The notes: a model not told the origin generated them from the letters alone. A stretch of DNA of 64,000 nt from SYOC01 sp964441775 (GCA_964441775.1 CAYTVL010000011.1:82486-146485); one strand, 5' to 3'. Shown: positions 53,900 through 61,828, counted from the first letter of the stretch. A program made the numbers and translations.

Positions 53900-54238
53900 T
53901 TATTTACTTGGTGGCGCGAGAGGCTCCAAGGCTTTCAGCAGAGCTGGAAGATCTGTTGTGACAGTGTCCCAAACAATAGTGGGGTCCACTCCATCGTACT
54001 CGTGGATGAGGAGGTTCCGCATGCCGATCATGGCGTGCCAGGTTAGTTCGGGAAGGGTCGTCCTCGCTTCAGGCGAAAGTCGGCGGGCGGCTTCACCTAT
54101 GATCTCCAAGCGGCGAATAACTGCATCCTGGCAAAGCGTGTCTTGTCGAAACTCTTCTTGGGTCTTCCCTGTTACATAGTGCACGGCAAGTTTTGCAGCT
54201 TCTACAATATCGAGCAAATACTGAGGGTCACGCGACAT
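53900..54238 (-). CDS. hepT: HepT-like ribonuclease toxin
   Basis: 112-aa HEPN-domain (DUF86) protein. The RNase motif RNxxxH is present as MRNLLIHEYDGVD near residue 78, preceded by the helical run RRLEIIGEAARRLS. ATG 54238 begins the family N-terminus (MSRDPQYLLDIVEAAK); the longer frame upstream is rejected because it reads out of phase through mntA. It overlaps the mntA stop by 11 bases. This HepT is modified and silenced by MntA. It is convergent to copy E, 34 bases past the last family stop. Confidence 0.9.
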   Translation of the reverse strand: MSRDPQYLLDIVEAAKLAVHYVTGKTQEEFRQDTLCQDAVIRRLEIIGEAARRLSPEARTTLPELTWHAMIGMRNLLIHEYDGVDPTIVWDTVTTDLPALLKALEPLAPPSK

Positions 54239-54539
54239 GCACAACCTCTGCCGAAGACAAAATGGCGTCACGCCGGAGATAATTCCGGCTCGCTTCAAGC
54301 CCTCGACGACTGATGAGGTCCACCTTACGGCCCAAGATCTTACCCAGTTCGTTTTGCATGTGGACCATATCGAAAAGAGTCCAGTGCGCATCTGGCGCAA
54401 AAGTCACCAAAACATCCACATCGCTATCTGGACGGAAGTCCGCACGCAAAACCGAGCCAAACAAGGCAAACTCTGTAATCTTCCACCGTTGGCAGAACTC
54501 GGCAATCTGTTCTCGGTTCAAGGGAATACGAGTCTTCAT
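54228..54539 (-). CDS. mntA: MntA-type nucleotidyltransferase antitoxin
   Basis: 103-aa minimal nucleotidyltransferase. The family motif GSxxRxDxxxxSDxDxxV is present as GSVLRADFRPDSDVDVLV near residue 28, and the third Asp follows in RKVDLISRRG. MntA AMPylates HepT near its active site, which removes the RNase activity. ATG 54539 gives the usual length; longer frames reaching 55088 run antisense to cyclase F. The two genes form a complete MntA-HepT module between cyclase copies E and F. Confidence 0.9.
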   Translation of the reverse strand: MKTRIPLNREQIAEFCQRWKITEFALFGSVLRADFRPDSDVDVLVTFAPDAHWTLFDMVHMQNELGKILGRKVDLISRRGLEASRNYLRRDAILSSAEVVHVA

Positions 54540-54623
54540 GGGTCTATCCTTGAAGCACAAGGCTACCGCAATAGTTGACAGGGACAAGGGGGGCGTAAGA
54601 TAATCCCTCCAAGGGGAGGAAAG

Positions 54624-57005
54624 ATGGCCGAGCAGATGCCCACAGTGGGCATGGAACGCAAGCTGGCGGCGATCTTCAGCACGGATGTCGCAGGCTACAG
54701 TCGCCTCATGGGCGACGATGAGGAAGCCACGATTCGTACCCTCACGGCCTATCGCTCTGTGATCTCCTCCTTGATTCAGCACTACCGGGGCCGGGTGGTC
54801 GATTCCCCTGGGGATAATCTTTTGGCCGAGTTTGCGAGTGTTGTGGATGCCGTGCGCTGCGCGGTGGAAATTCAGCATGTGCTCAAGGAGAAGAATACCA
54901 AGTTGCCAGACCACAGGCAGATGCGCTTTCGCATCGGCATCAACCTCGGCGATGTGATTGTCGAAGGCGAGCGGTTGTATGGCGATGGTGTCAACATCGC
55001 CGCGCGGCTGGAGAGCTTGGCGATTCCCGGCGGCATTTGTATCTCGGGTACGGCGTATGACCACGTCGAGAACAAACTCGCGCTGCACTACGAGTACACA
55101 GGGGAACAGACGGTCAAGAACATCGCTAAGCCCGTGCGCGTCTACCGCGTCCTGTCGGACGAGTCGTCAGGTCAGCAAGTCACAAGTCCAGCTTCTAGCG
55201 TTCCAGGTTCCACGTTCCAGATTCCACGAAATTGGAAGAGACTGCGCCCCGCACCTTGGATCATAATCGGGCTGCTCCTGGTCGCAGGCGTGATGGTCGC
55301 CGTTCACTACATCCCCGTTTCGTCCCTCCGCGTTCCGCAGTCCGAAATCCGCACGCCGGAAGGGCAGCCTCCGGCGCTGCCCTTGCCTGACAAACCCTCA
55401 CTCATGGTCATGCCGTTTGTCAACATGAGCAAAGACCCAGATCAGGAGTACTTCAGCGACGGCCTCACTGAAACGTTGACCGGCGACCTCTCCAAAATCT
55501 CTGGTCTCTTTGTCATCGCCCGTAACTCGGCGTTTACCTACAAAGGCAAAGCGGTGAAGGTACAGGATGTAGGCCGCGAGATGGGCGTGCGCTATGTGTT
55601 GGAAGGCAGCGTGCTGAAAGCCGACAACCGGGTGCGGATTAATGCACAGTTGATCGATGCTGCCACCGGCTATCACCTGTGGTCGGAGCACTACGATAGG
55701 CCTTTGCAAAATATCCTGACCTTGCAAGACGAGATCGTGCAGAAGATCGTGACGACGCTGAAGCTGCAGCTCACGCTGGAGGAGCAAGGGTACATCGCAC
55801 GCAAACACACCGACAACCTGGAAGCCTACGACTTCTTCTTGCGCGGGGTAGAGCAGTATAACCGCTACACGAAAGAGACTACTGCTCAGGCGCGACAGAT
55901 GTATGAGAAAGCCCTTGCCCTGGACCCGCAGTACGCTGAGGCATATACGTGTCTGGGTTGGACTTACTGGCAGGAGTGGCGCTTTCGCTGGAGTGCGGAC
56001 CCCCAGAATGTGGAACGGGCGGTTGAGCTGGTACAAAAGGCCCTTGCCTTGGACGACTCCCTCCCTATTGCCCATTCGTTATTGAGTTTGGTCTATGCAT
56101 GGAAACAGCAATATGACCAGGCCCGTGCCGAAGGTGAACGGGCGATCGCCCTTGATCCCAACAATGTAGACAACTATGAGGGGCAGGCGCAGACGTTGAA
56201 CTGGGCGGGTCGTCCAGAGGAAGCTCTGCAGGCTGTGCAGCAGGCGATGCGGCTCAATCCCCACTATACACCCTCCTACCTGTTCGAATTGGGTTGGGCC
56301 TACCGCTTGGCAGGGCGGTATGCCGAGGCGATTGCCGCCCTGAAAGAGACCATTAATCGAAACCCCAATTTTATTGCTGCTCACGTGAACTTGGCTGTCA
56401 GCTACCGATTGCAGTGGTTCTCACAACAGAGCCCAGCCGCCCAGACGTTGGAGCCAGCAATGACGGTAGCGCAGCAGGCCTTGGCTCTCAACGACTCCTG
56501 GCACTGGATCCACACAGTCTTGGGATATCTCCATCTCTACCAAGCGCAGTATGAGCAGGCTCTGGCGGAGATGGAGCGGGGCGTGGCCCTTGGGCCTACC
56601 GAGGCGGGGACCTATACGGCTTTGGCTGAGATGCTGAGCTGTGTGGGCAGGACGGAAGATGCTCTGAAGGCGGCCGCACAGGCACTACATTTGAAGTCGG
56701 AAGTTGCGGACGAGCACTTAGCAGAGGTAGGCATGGCCTACGCGGTGATCGGGCGCTACGAAGAGGCGCGAGCCCCTTTGCAAGCTTTCCTAAACCGTTA
56801 TCCTAACATACTGCCTGCCCACCTAACGCTGGCTGCAGTCTACAGTGAACTAGGCCAAGCCGCCGAGGCACGGAAGGAAGCCGTCGAAGTCTTGAGATTG
56901 AATCCCAACTTCTCACTGGAAGTGCACAAGCAGCGCATGCCGATCAAAGACCCCTCAGTATTGGAGCGGCATATCGCGGCGCTGCGCAAAGCGGGGCTCA
57001 AGTGA
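54624..57005 (+). CDS. Adenylate cyclase - TM - TolB-like - TPR regulator (copy F)
   Basis: 793-aa intact paralogue of copies D and E. The cyclase domain carries FSTDVAGYSRLMG and DSPGDNLLAEF. A heptad-repeat linker (about 185-205), TM (about 211-230, ending HYIPVSS), second heptad linker (RVPQSEIRTPEG), TolB/FlgO-like domain (LMVMPFVNMSKDPDQEYFSDG, YVLEGSVLKADNRVRINAQLIDA) and TPRs to near 760 follow, then the shared tail KDPSVLERHIAALRKAGLK. Relative to D the N-terminal 170 residues and the C-terminal 35 are nearly the same, while the TPRs are clearly diverged, suggesting ligand-side specialisation. GGGAGG precedes ATG 54624. Confidence 0.92.
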   Translation: MAEQMPTVGMERKLAAIFSTDVAGYSRLMGDDEEATIRTLTAYRSVISSLIQHYRGRVVDSPGDNLLAEFASVVDAVRCAVEIQHVLKEKNTKLPDHRQMRFRIGINLGDVIVEGERLYGDGVNIAARLESLAIPGGICISGTAYDHVENKLALHYEYTGEQTVKNIAKPVRVYRVLSDESSGQQVTSPASSVPGSTFQIPRNWKRLRPAPWIIIGLLLVAGVMVAVHYIPVSSLRVPQSEIRTPEGQPPALPLPDKPSLMVMPFVNMSKDPDQEYFSDGLTETLTGDLSKISGLFVIARNSAFTYKGKAVKVQDVGREMGVRYVLEGSVLKADNRVRINAQLIDAATGYHLWSEHYDRPLQNILTLQDEIVQKIVTTLKLQLTLEEQGYIARKHTDNLEAYDFFLRGVEQYNRYTKETTAQARQMYEKALALDPQYAEAYTCLGWTYWQEWRFRWSADPQNVERAVELVQKALALDDSLPIAHSLLSLVYAWKQQYDQARAEGERAIALDPNNVDNYEGQAQTLNWAGRPEEALQAVQQAMRLNPHYTPSYLFELGWAYRLAGRYAEAIAALKETINRNPNFIAAHVNLAVSYRLQWFSQQSPAAQTLEPAMTVAQQALALNDSWHWIHTVLGYLHLYQAQYEQALAEMERGVALGPTEAGTYTALAEMLSCVGRTEDALKAAAQALHLKSEVADEHLAEVGMAYAVIGRYEEARAPLQAFLNRYPNILPAHLTLAAVYSELGQAAEARKEAVEVLRLNPNFSLEVHKQRMPIKDPSVLERHIAALRKAGLK
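55176..55231. repeat. Heptanucleotide repeat 1 in cyclase F
   Basis: Eight 7-base units: CAAGTCA, CAAGTCC, AGCTTCT, AGCGTTC, CAGGTTC, CACGTTC, CAGATTC, CACGAAA. They encode the pre-TM linker (SPASSVPGSTFQIPR). Half of the units resemble the AGTTCC type of copy D; the first two match the AAGTC type of copy C. Confidence 0.78.
55328..55362. repeat. Heptanucleotide repeat 2 in cyclase F
   Basis: Five CCG-initial 7-base units (CCGCGTT, CCGCAGT, CCGAAAT, CCGCACG, CCGGAAG), identical in units to the array at 48853-48887 of copy D, encoding LRVPQSEIRTPEG after the TM. Confidence 0.75.
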
Positions 57006-57032
57006 AACGGAGGAGAAGCCGGAGCTGTTTCC

Positions 57033-57254
57033 TTACGCTACTCGTTTGGGACGAATGAGGTCCACCGTGTCCCCGCCCAGGTCAACGGCAAGCGTGATGG
57101 CGAAAAGCACGCAGCGTTCCTCTCTGCAGCAGCGAATCGATGCTTTTCCGTAGTATGCTTCTTCATACGACATGTTCTTGCACCCCAGCCACTTGCCGAT
57201 GCAATCGTCTTGCTGCCACGGGCTTTTAGTTCTCAACTTTGCCTTATACGCCAT
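57033..57254 (-). CDS. Small cysteine-containing hypothetical protein, 73 aa
   Basis: Starts MAYKAKLRTKSPWQQDDCIG, carries Cys in DDCIGKWLGCKN and in SIRCCREERCV, and ends VDLIRPKRVA. GGAGG lies 6 bases upstream of ATG 57254, a strong ribosome site; the longer frame runs out of phase into the SDR gene and is rejected. The five or so Cys might bind a metal or form disulfides, but no known finger pattern (CxxC pairs) is clear. It is convergent to cyclase F and, like the toxin-antitoxin pairs, occupies the gap after a cyclase gene. Function unknown. Confidence 0.5.
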   Translation of the reverse strand: MAYKAKLRTKSPWQQDDCIGKWLGCKNMSYEEAYYGKASIRCCREERCVLFAITLAVDLGGDTVDLIRPKRVA

Positions 57255-57381
57255 GTTCAACCTCCGGTCGGCTGCGAGTGATGATAGAGCTTTGTTGAAC
57301 AATACGGAATGCCCCCAGGGAAAATCAGGCCCCGTTTGGCAAAGTAGAGGAAGCAGTACCAGAACCGTTTCTTGGCCCGTG

Positions 57382-58203
57382 TCAGTGCATTTCAATGCCG
57401 CCATCGACATTGATGGCCTGGCCGGTGACGTTGTCCGCCAAGGCCAAGTAGACCGCCAGTTGCCCAATATCTTCCGGCATCTGTGGGCGGCCCAGCGGGA
57501 TCATGCCCCGGATGTAACGCTGCCACGCGTCCTCTTTGGTCTCTTGGGGCTTCTTCAGCGTCTCCGCTAAATACTCCCACATCTGCGTGCGCAAGATACC
57601 AGGACAAATAGCGTTCACCCGAATGTTGGTCGCCGCCAACTCCTTTGCCAGAGAATTGCTGAGCCCCACGACCGCGAACTTGGAAGAGCAGTAGTGGGCG
57701 AGCCCCGCAGCCCCATTCTTTCCGGCAATGGAGGCAATGTTGATAATGCACCCTTTGCCCTGCTTTTTCATCGCTGGAATCGCAGCTTGACAAGAGAGAA
57801 ACACGCCTTTGACATTCACGGCAAAGGTCAGGTCCCAAGTTTCCTCAGTCATCGTTTCTACTTGGGCAACGCTGACGACGCCAGCGTTACACACCAGAAT
57901 ATGCAGACCTCCCAGTCGGCTCATCGTCTCTTCCACCATGCGCGCCGCATCTGCTTTCTGTCGAACATCGGCTTGGATAGCGAACGACCGGCGACCAAGA
58001 GCGGTAATTTCAGCCGCAGTCTTTTGCGCTTCGGTGTACCCGCCGATGGCGGCGCTGCTGTACTGTTGAGCCGTGCTGGCAATGTGTTCGAGATCGGCAA
58101 TGGCGATGTCGGCCCCGGCCTGCGCCAAGGCGAGTGCAATGCCCCGGCCAATGCCTCGTGCGCCTCCGGTCACTAATGCGACCTGTCCGTTGAGTGATGT
58201 CAT
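57382..58203 (-). CDS. Short-chain dehydrogenase/reductase (classical SDR)
   Basis: 273-aa SDR with TGGARGIGRGIA (cofactor glycine motif), LVCNAGVVS, the active-site Ser in INIASIAGKNGA, Tyr/Lys in HYCSSKFAVVG, and the C-terminal PEDIGQLAVYLALADNVTGQAINVDGG. The Asp/Glu after the second strand (IAIADLE) favours NAD over NADP. ATG 58203 is used because AGGAGG lies 6 bases upstream; the frame is open 12 codons further. Typical 3-oxoacyl-ACP- or alcohol-type SDR; substrate unknown. It lies alone between cyclase F and G, on the opposite strand. Confidence 0.9.
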   Translation of the reverse strand: MTSLNGQVALVTGGARGIGRGIALALAQAGADIAIADLEHIASTAQQYSSAAIGGYTEAQKTAAEITALGRRSFAIQADVRQKADAARMVEETMSRLGGLHILVCNAGVVSVAQVETMTEETWDLTFAVNVKGVFLSCQAAIPAMKKQGKGCIINIASIAGKNGAAGLAHYCSSKFAVVGLSNSLAKELAATNIRVNAICPGILRTQMWEYLAETLKKPQETKEDAWQRYIRGMIPLGRPQMPEDIGQLAVYLALADNVTGQAINVDGGIEMH

Positions 58204-58337
58204 GATAACCTCCTGTATGATTGAGATTGTCTCTAGCATGGTTAGAAAAAGTTTTCCTCCCTTTGGGTGCGCTTCGCACTTTTTGCAGTATGGTGTAGCA
58301 TTTGCTCCGGTAATGGGACTTTGAGGGAAAACTGTTC

Positions 58338-61300
58338 ATGACCTTCGATGAAATTCTGACGCAGATCACTGAACTGCTGCAACGCCAGGGGCGGGTCTCG
58401 TATGGGGCGCCGAAGCGGCGGTTCGGGCTCGATGAGGAGTATCTCCAAGATTTGCGAGATGAACTCATCACAGCCCAGCGCCTTGCCGTGGATGAGGACG
58501 GCAAGGTGTTGGTGTGGAAAGACAGTCTAACATCTAGTGTCCAGAGTCCAGCGTCAGAGGGACAAGAGCGAGTTCCCATTCCTCAGACTTTAGACCCTAG
58601 ACTGAACGACTCCAGACCGGATGACGCTGAGCGGCGCCAACTGACCGTCCTGTTCTGTGATCTGGTGGGCTCGACTGCGCTGTCGGCGCAACTCGACCCC
58701 GAAGAGTATCGCGAGGTGGTGCGCGCGTATCACGAGACCTGCACGGAAGCGGTCCGGCGTTACGAAGGGTACGTGACGCAGCATCTGGGCGATGGCCTGT
58801 TAGTCTACTTTGGCTATCCGCAGGCGCATGAAGATGATGCGCAGCGCGCCGTGCGGGCGGGGTTAGAGATTGTAGAGAAACTGCGGAGCCGCGCGCGTCA
58901 GCAAGCGGACAGTGCTCCGCTCCCTTACGGTCGCGGCTCGGATGCGCCCCAGGTGCGCATCGGTATTCACACCGGCCTGGTCGTCATCGGAGAAATTGGC
59001 AGCAGCGAGAAACGCGAGATTCTGGCGATGGGCGAGACGCCCAACCTCGCCGCACGTCTACAAAGTATTGCCCCGGTTAATGGCATCGCTGTAAGTGAGC
59101 AGGTGCGGCGTTTGGCTGGAGGCGCGTTTGCCTACGTGGACCTTGGGGCTCAACCCTTGAAAGGCCTCAGCCAGCCGGTCCATGCCTATCAGGTTGTGGG
59201 TGTGAGCCATGTGGCTAGTCGCTTCGAGGCGGCGACCCACACTGGATTGACGCCCTTAGTCGGACGGGAACATGAAATCGCTCTGCTGCGGGAGCGCTGG
59301 CAGTTGGCTCAGGAGGGTGAAGGCCAGGTGGTACTGCTAGTGGGCGAGCCGGGCATTGGTAAAAGCCGCATCGCGAGCGCCCTGCTAGAGCATCTGGCGG
59401 CGGACGGGGTGCATTTTCTCCGCTTTCAGTGTTCGCCTTATCATGTCAACAGTGCTTTCTACCCCATCCTCGACAACTTCGAGCGCGCGCTGCAGTTAGG
59501 TCGCGACGAGACGGTAGAGGCCAAGCTCGACAAGCTCGAAGCGCTGTTGGCGGACCGATACGGTTGCCCGCACGGCGACGTGCGCTTTGTCGCCACGATC
59601 CTCTCGCTGCCGTGTGGGGAGCGATATGGACCACTGGTGATGACCCCACAAAAGCAGAAGGCTGAGACGCTGCGCACCCTGGTGGACATCGTGCAAGCGG
59701 CGGCGGTCCGCCAGCCCACGATGATGCTGTTCGAGGATCTGCACTGGGCCGATCCTACGAGCTTGGAAGTGCTCGATCTGTTGATCGAGCGGATGCGGAC
59801 CTTTCCGCTGCTGCTCGTGCTGACCCACCGTCCTGAGTTTCCAGCCCGTTGGGCGATGCAGGAGCAGGTGACAACGTTGAATTTATCGAAGCTCACGCGT
59901 GCGGACAGCAGTGCGATTGTGTCCCGGTTGACCGGAGGCAAAGCGCTTCCGGCTGAGTTGCTTGGGCAAATTCTCGCCAAGACCGATGGCGTGCCCTTGT
60001 TTGTCGAGGAACTCACCAAGGCTCTGCTTGAATCGGGCGACCTCACAGACGCCGGTGATCATTACGACTACGTCGGCGCGAAACAGACCGTAACATTGCC
60101 AGCCACGCTGCGGGATTCGCTGATGGCGCGGTTAGACCGGGTCCAATCAGTAAAGGAGATTGCCCAGATCGGTGCTGTTCTTGGGCGGGAGTTTAGCTAC
60201 GCTCTCCTAGCCGCCGTGGCGCCTATGCCTCAGTCTGAAATCGACCGTGCGCTCAAACAGTTGACTGACTCCGGGCTGGCGTTTCGGCGCGGCGCACCGC
60301 CCGAAGCTACTTATACGTTCAAGCACGCGCTGGTGCAGGATGTCGCTTACGACTCGCTGCTCAAGCGCCGTCGTCATGAGCTGCATGCCACGATTGCGCG
60401 AGTGCTTGCCGAAGACTTCCCGCAGACCATTGGAAACGAACCGGAGTTGCTGGCGCACCACTTAACGGAAGCGGGGCAGGCTGCGGCGGCGATTCCATAC
60501 TGGCGGCAGGCAGGTGAGTGGGCTAGCAAACGTCTGGCCTTTAAAGAAGCGATTGCACACTTGGACCAGGGAATGACGCTGCTCGGCGCGTTGCCGCCAT
60601 CACCCGAACGCGATGGACAAGAACTGGATTTGCGCATTCGACTTGGGACAGCCTGGATAGCGCTCAAGGGTGGGCCAGCACCTGAGGTATGGACCAGTCT
60701 CCATCCGGCGCTGGGATTAGCCAAGTCTCTTGGCCGTCACAATGCGTTACTGCCGATTTACAACGGCCTCGCGATGAACACATTGACGCAGGGACGCCTT
60801 ACGGAATCCCTGGCTTGGGCTGATGACATGCTGGCGACTGCGGAAGCCAACGGTGACGTGGATCTGTTGCTCGTCGCCCACCGGACAGCTTGCCTCGTCC
60901 ACTTTTGGCGAGGAGCTACGATCCGATCCCGCACGCATGGCGAGAAGGTGTTCGTCCTATATAACGAGATGAAGCACCGTTATATCGCTGACCTCATAAA
61001 TCTGGATCCGAAGACGAGTGCAGGTGTCCTCGTTGCTTTTGGAACCTGGATGTTGGGTTATCCAGACTGTGCCGTACAGATTCTACAGGACAATGATGTG
61101 CACGCCCGCCGCCGTGGACATCCTTTCGACCTTGGCTGGGCGTTCATCCTAGGTGGCTTGCTGTGGGATCTTCGTCGTGAGCCCGAGCCTATGTTGGTGC
61201 GGATTGAGGAAGCTGAGCGGCTGGGCCGCGTACACAGCCTGCCTTTTGTCTCCGAGATTATGGCGCAGCCGATGAAGGGAATTGCCTTGCTGCGGTCTGG

Positions 61301-61592
61301 GCGACTTGCTGAAGGCATTCCCCATTTGCGGGAAACAATGGAAATATTCTACGCGCATGGTAGCAAGCTTATCAGGCCGTACTATCGAGCGGTCCTGGCC
61401 GAAGGCTTGGCGTTGAGTGGTGATCCCGCGGGCGGGTTGCAGTTGATCGAGGAGAGTCTCGCGCAGATTGCGCAGCCAGATTGGGGGGAGCGTTGGTGCT
61501 TGGCTGAAATTCTACGGCTCAAAGGATGGATGCTGACGCTACAGCAGGAAAGGCAAAGGGCAAAAGGCAAAAATTATCGATACCCAAAGTGA
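58338..61592 (+). CDS. Cyclase - AAA ATPase - TPR regulator with frameshifted C-terminus (copy G)
   Basis: 1084 codons, same architecture as copies A and C. The N-terminal helical domain (GRVSYGAPKRRFGLD) is followed by a heptad-built linker (about 61-96). The cyclase domain (about 97-285) has FCDLVGST, GDGLLVYFG and RIGIHTGLVVIGEIG. The ATPase has GEPGIGKS near 335 and MLFEDLHWAD near 460. TPRs follow. The variable loop of the cyclase domain carries an extra 20 residues (RSRARQQADSAPLPYGRGSD, about 183-202) encoded by a palindromic element. After LRLKGWMLTLQQ the frame ends in RQRAKGKNYRYPK, while the family C-terminus continues in another phase (see 61593-61824). ATG 58338 has no clear ribosome site. 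Confidence 0.9.
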   Translation: MTFDEILTQITELLQRQGRVSYGAPKRRFGLDEEYLQDLRDELITAQRLAVDEDGKVLVWKDSLTSSVQSPASEGQERVPIPQTLDPRLNDSRPDDAERRQLTVLFCDLVGSTALSAQLDPEEYREVVRAYHETCTEAVRRYEGYVTQHLGDGLLVYFGYPQAHEDDAQRAVRAGLEIVEKLRSRARQQADSAPLPYGRGSDAPQVRIGIHTGLVVIGEIGSSEKREILAMGETPNLAARLQSIAPVNGIAVSEQVRRLAGGAFAYVDLGAQPLKGLSQPVHAYQVVGVSHVASRFEAATHTGLTPLVGREHEIALLRERWQLAQEGEGQVVLLVGEPGIGKSRIASALLEHLAADGVHFLRFQCSPYHVNSAFYPILDNFERALQLGRDETVEAKLDKLEALLADRYGCPHGDVRFVATILSLPCGERYGPLVMTPQKQKAETLRTLVDIVQAAAVRQPTMMLFEDLHWADPTSLEVLDLLIERMRTFPLLLVLTHRPEFPARWAMQEQVTTLNLSKLTRADSSAIVSRLTGGKALPAELLGQILAKTDGVPLFVEELTKALLESGDLTDAGDHYDYVGAKQTVTLPATLRDSLMARLDRVQSVKEIAQIGAVLGREFSYALLAAVAPMPQSEIDRALKQLTDSGLAFRRGAPPEATYTFKHALVQDVAYDSLLKRRRHELHATIARVLAEDFPQTIGNEPELLAHHLTEAGQAAAAIPYWRQAGEWASKRLAFKEAIAHLDQGMTLLGALPPSPERDGQELDLRIRLGTAWIALKGGPAPEVWTSLHPALGLAKSLGRHNALLPIYNGLAMNTLTQGRLTESLAWADDMLATAEANGDVDLLLVAHRTACLVHFWRGATIRSRTHGEKVFVLYNEMKHRYIADLINLDPKTSAGVLVAFGTWMLGYPDCAVQILQDNDVHARRRGHPFDLGWAFILGGLLWDLRREPEPMLVRIEEAERLGRVHSLPFVSEIMAQPMKGIALLRSGRLAEGIPHLRETMEIFYAHGSKLIRPYYRAVLAEGLALSGDPAGGLQLIEESLAQIAQPDWGERWCLAEILRLKGWMLTLQQERQRAKGKNYRYPK
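58523..58602. repeat. Heptanucleotide repeats in cyclase G linker
   Basis: First array 58523-58557: CAGTCTA, ACATCTA, GTGTCCA, GAGTCCA, GCGTCAG. Second array 58582-58602: CTCAGAC, TTTAGAC, CCTAGAC, then decaying. They encode SSVQSPAS and IPQTLDPRLND, the linker ahead of the cyclase domain. The units GAGTCCA and CTAGAC also occur in non-coding DNA at 1047-1067 and 61829-61863. Confidence 0.75.
58885..58941. repeat. Palindromic element inserted in the cyclase G coding sequence
   Basis: Copy of the intergenic element at 44097-44153: arms GAGCCGCG / CGCGGCTC, inner words AGCAAGCGG and CCGCTCCCT. It keeps the reading frame and adds SRARQQADSAPLPYGRGSD to the loop before QVRIGIHTG. Copies A and C have short, unrelated sequence there. 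The situation resembles protein-invading palindromic elements such as the Rickettsia RPE family. Confidence 0.8.
61546..61573. repeat. A-rich heptanucleotide repeat at the frameshift of cyclase G
   Basis: Four units: AGGAAAG, GCAAAGG, GCAAAAG, GCAAAAA. The product frame and the frame matching the family C-terminus part company in this tract. The loss or gain of one 7-base unit shifts the phase by one base, which could explain the frameshift. Confidence 0.65.
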
Positions 61593-61824
61593 AGCTGAGG
61601 GGTGCTTTCTTCAAGCCATAGAAGTCGCTCGTGAACAAGAGGCCAAATCCTGGGAGCTACGGGCGACCGTAAGCCTTGCTCGCCTATGGCGACAACAAGG
61701 AAAGCTCGACGCCGCACGTACTAGGCTTGCTAATATTTACAACTGGTTTACGGAAGGGTTTAATACGAAGGATTTGCAAGAGGCGAAAGCGCTGCTTGAC
61801 AGTCTAGGGTCACAGACGGTCTAG
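61593..61824 (+). pseudogene. Out-of-frame C-terminal part of cyclase G
   Basis: In another phase from the preceding stop, DNA from about 61575 reads QSEAEGCFLQAIEVAREQ, then WELRATVSLARLWRQQGK, then IYNWFTEGFNTKDLQEAK, ending at TAG 61822-61824. This is the C-terminus of copy C (LELRATVSLARLWQQQGK, IYHWFTEGFDTKDLQDAK). The change of phase falls in or next to the A-rich heptad tract at 61546-61573. Programmed shifting, a decayed gene or a sequencing error would all give this picture. Confidence 0.75.
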
Positions 61825-61828
61825 TTTT

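Noticed and set aside
54540..55088. Extended nucleotidyltransferase frame
   Set aside because: The part beyond ATG 54539 is antisense to the cyclase F gene and has no family similarity.
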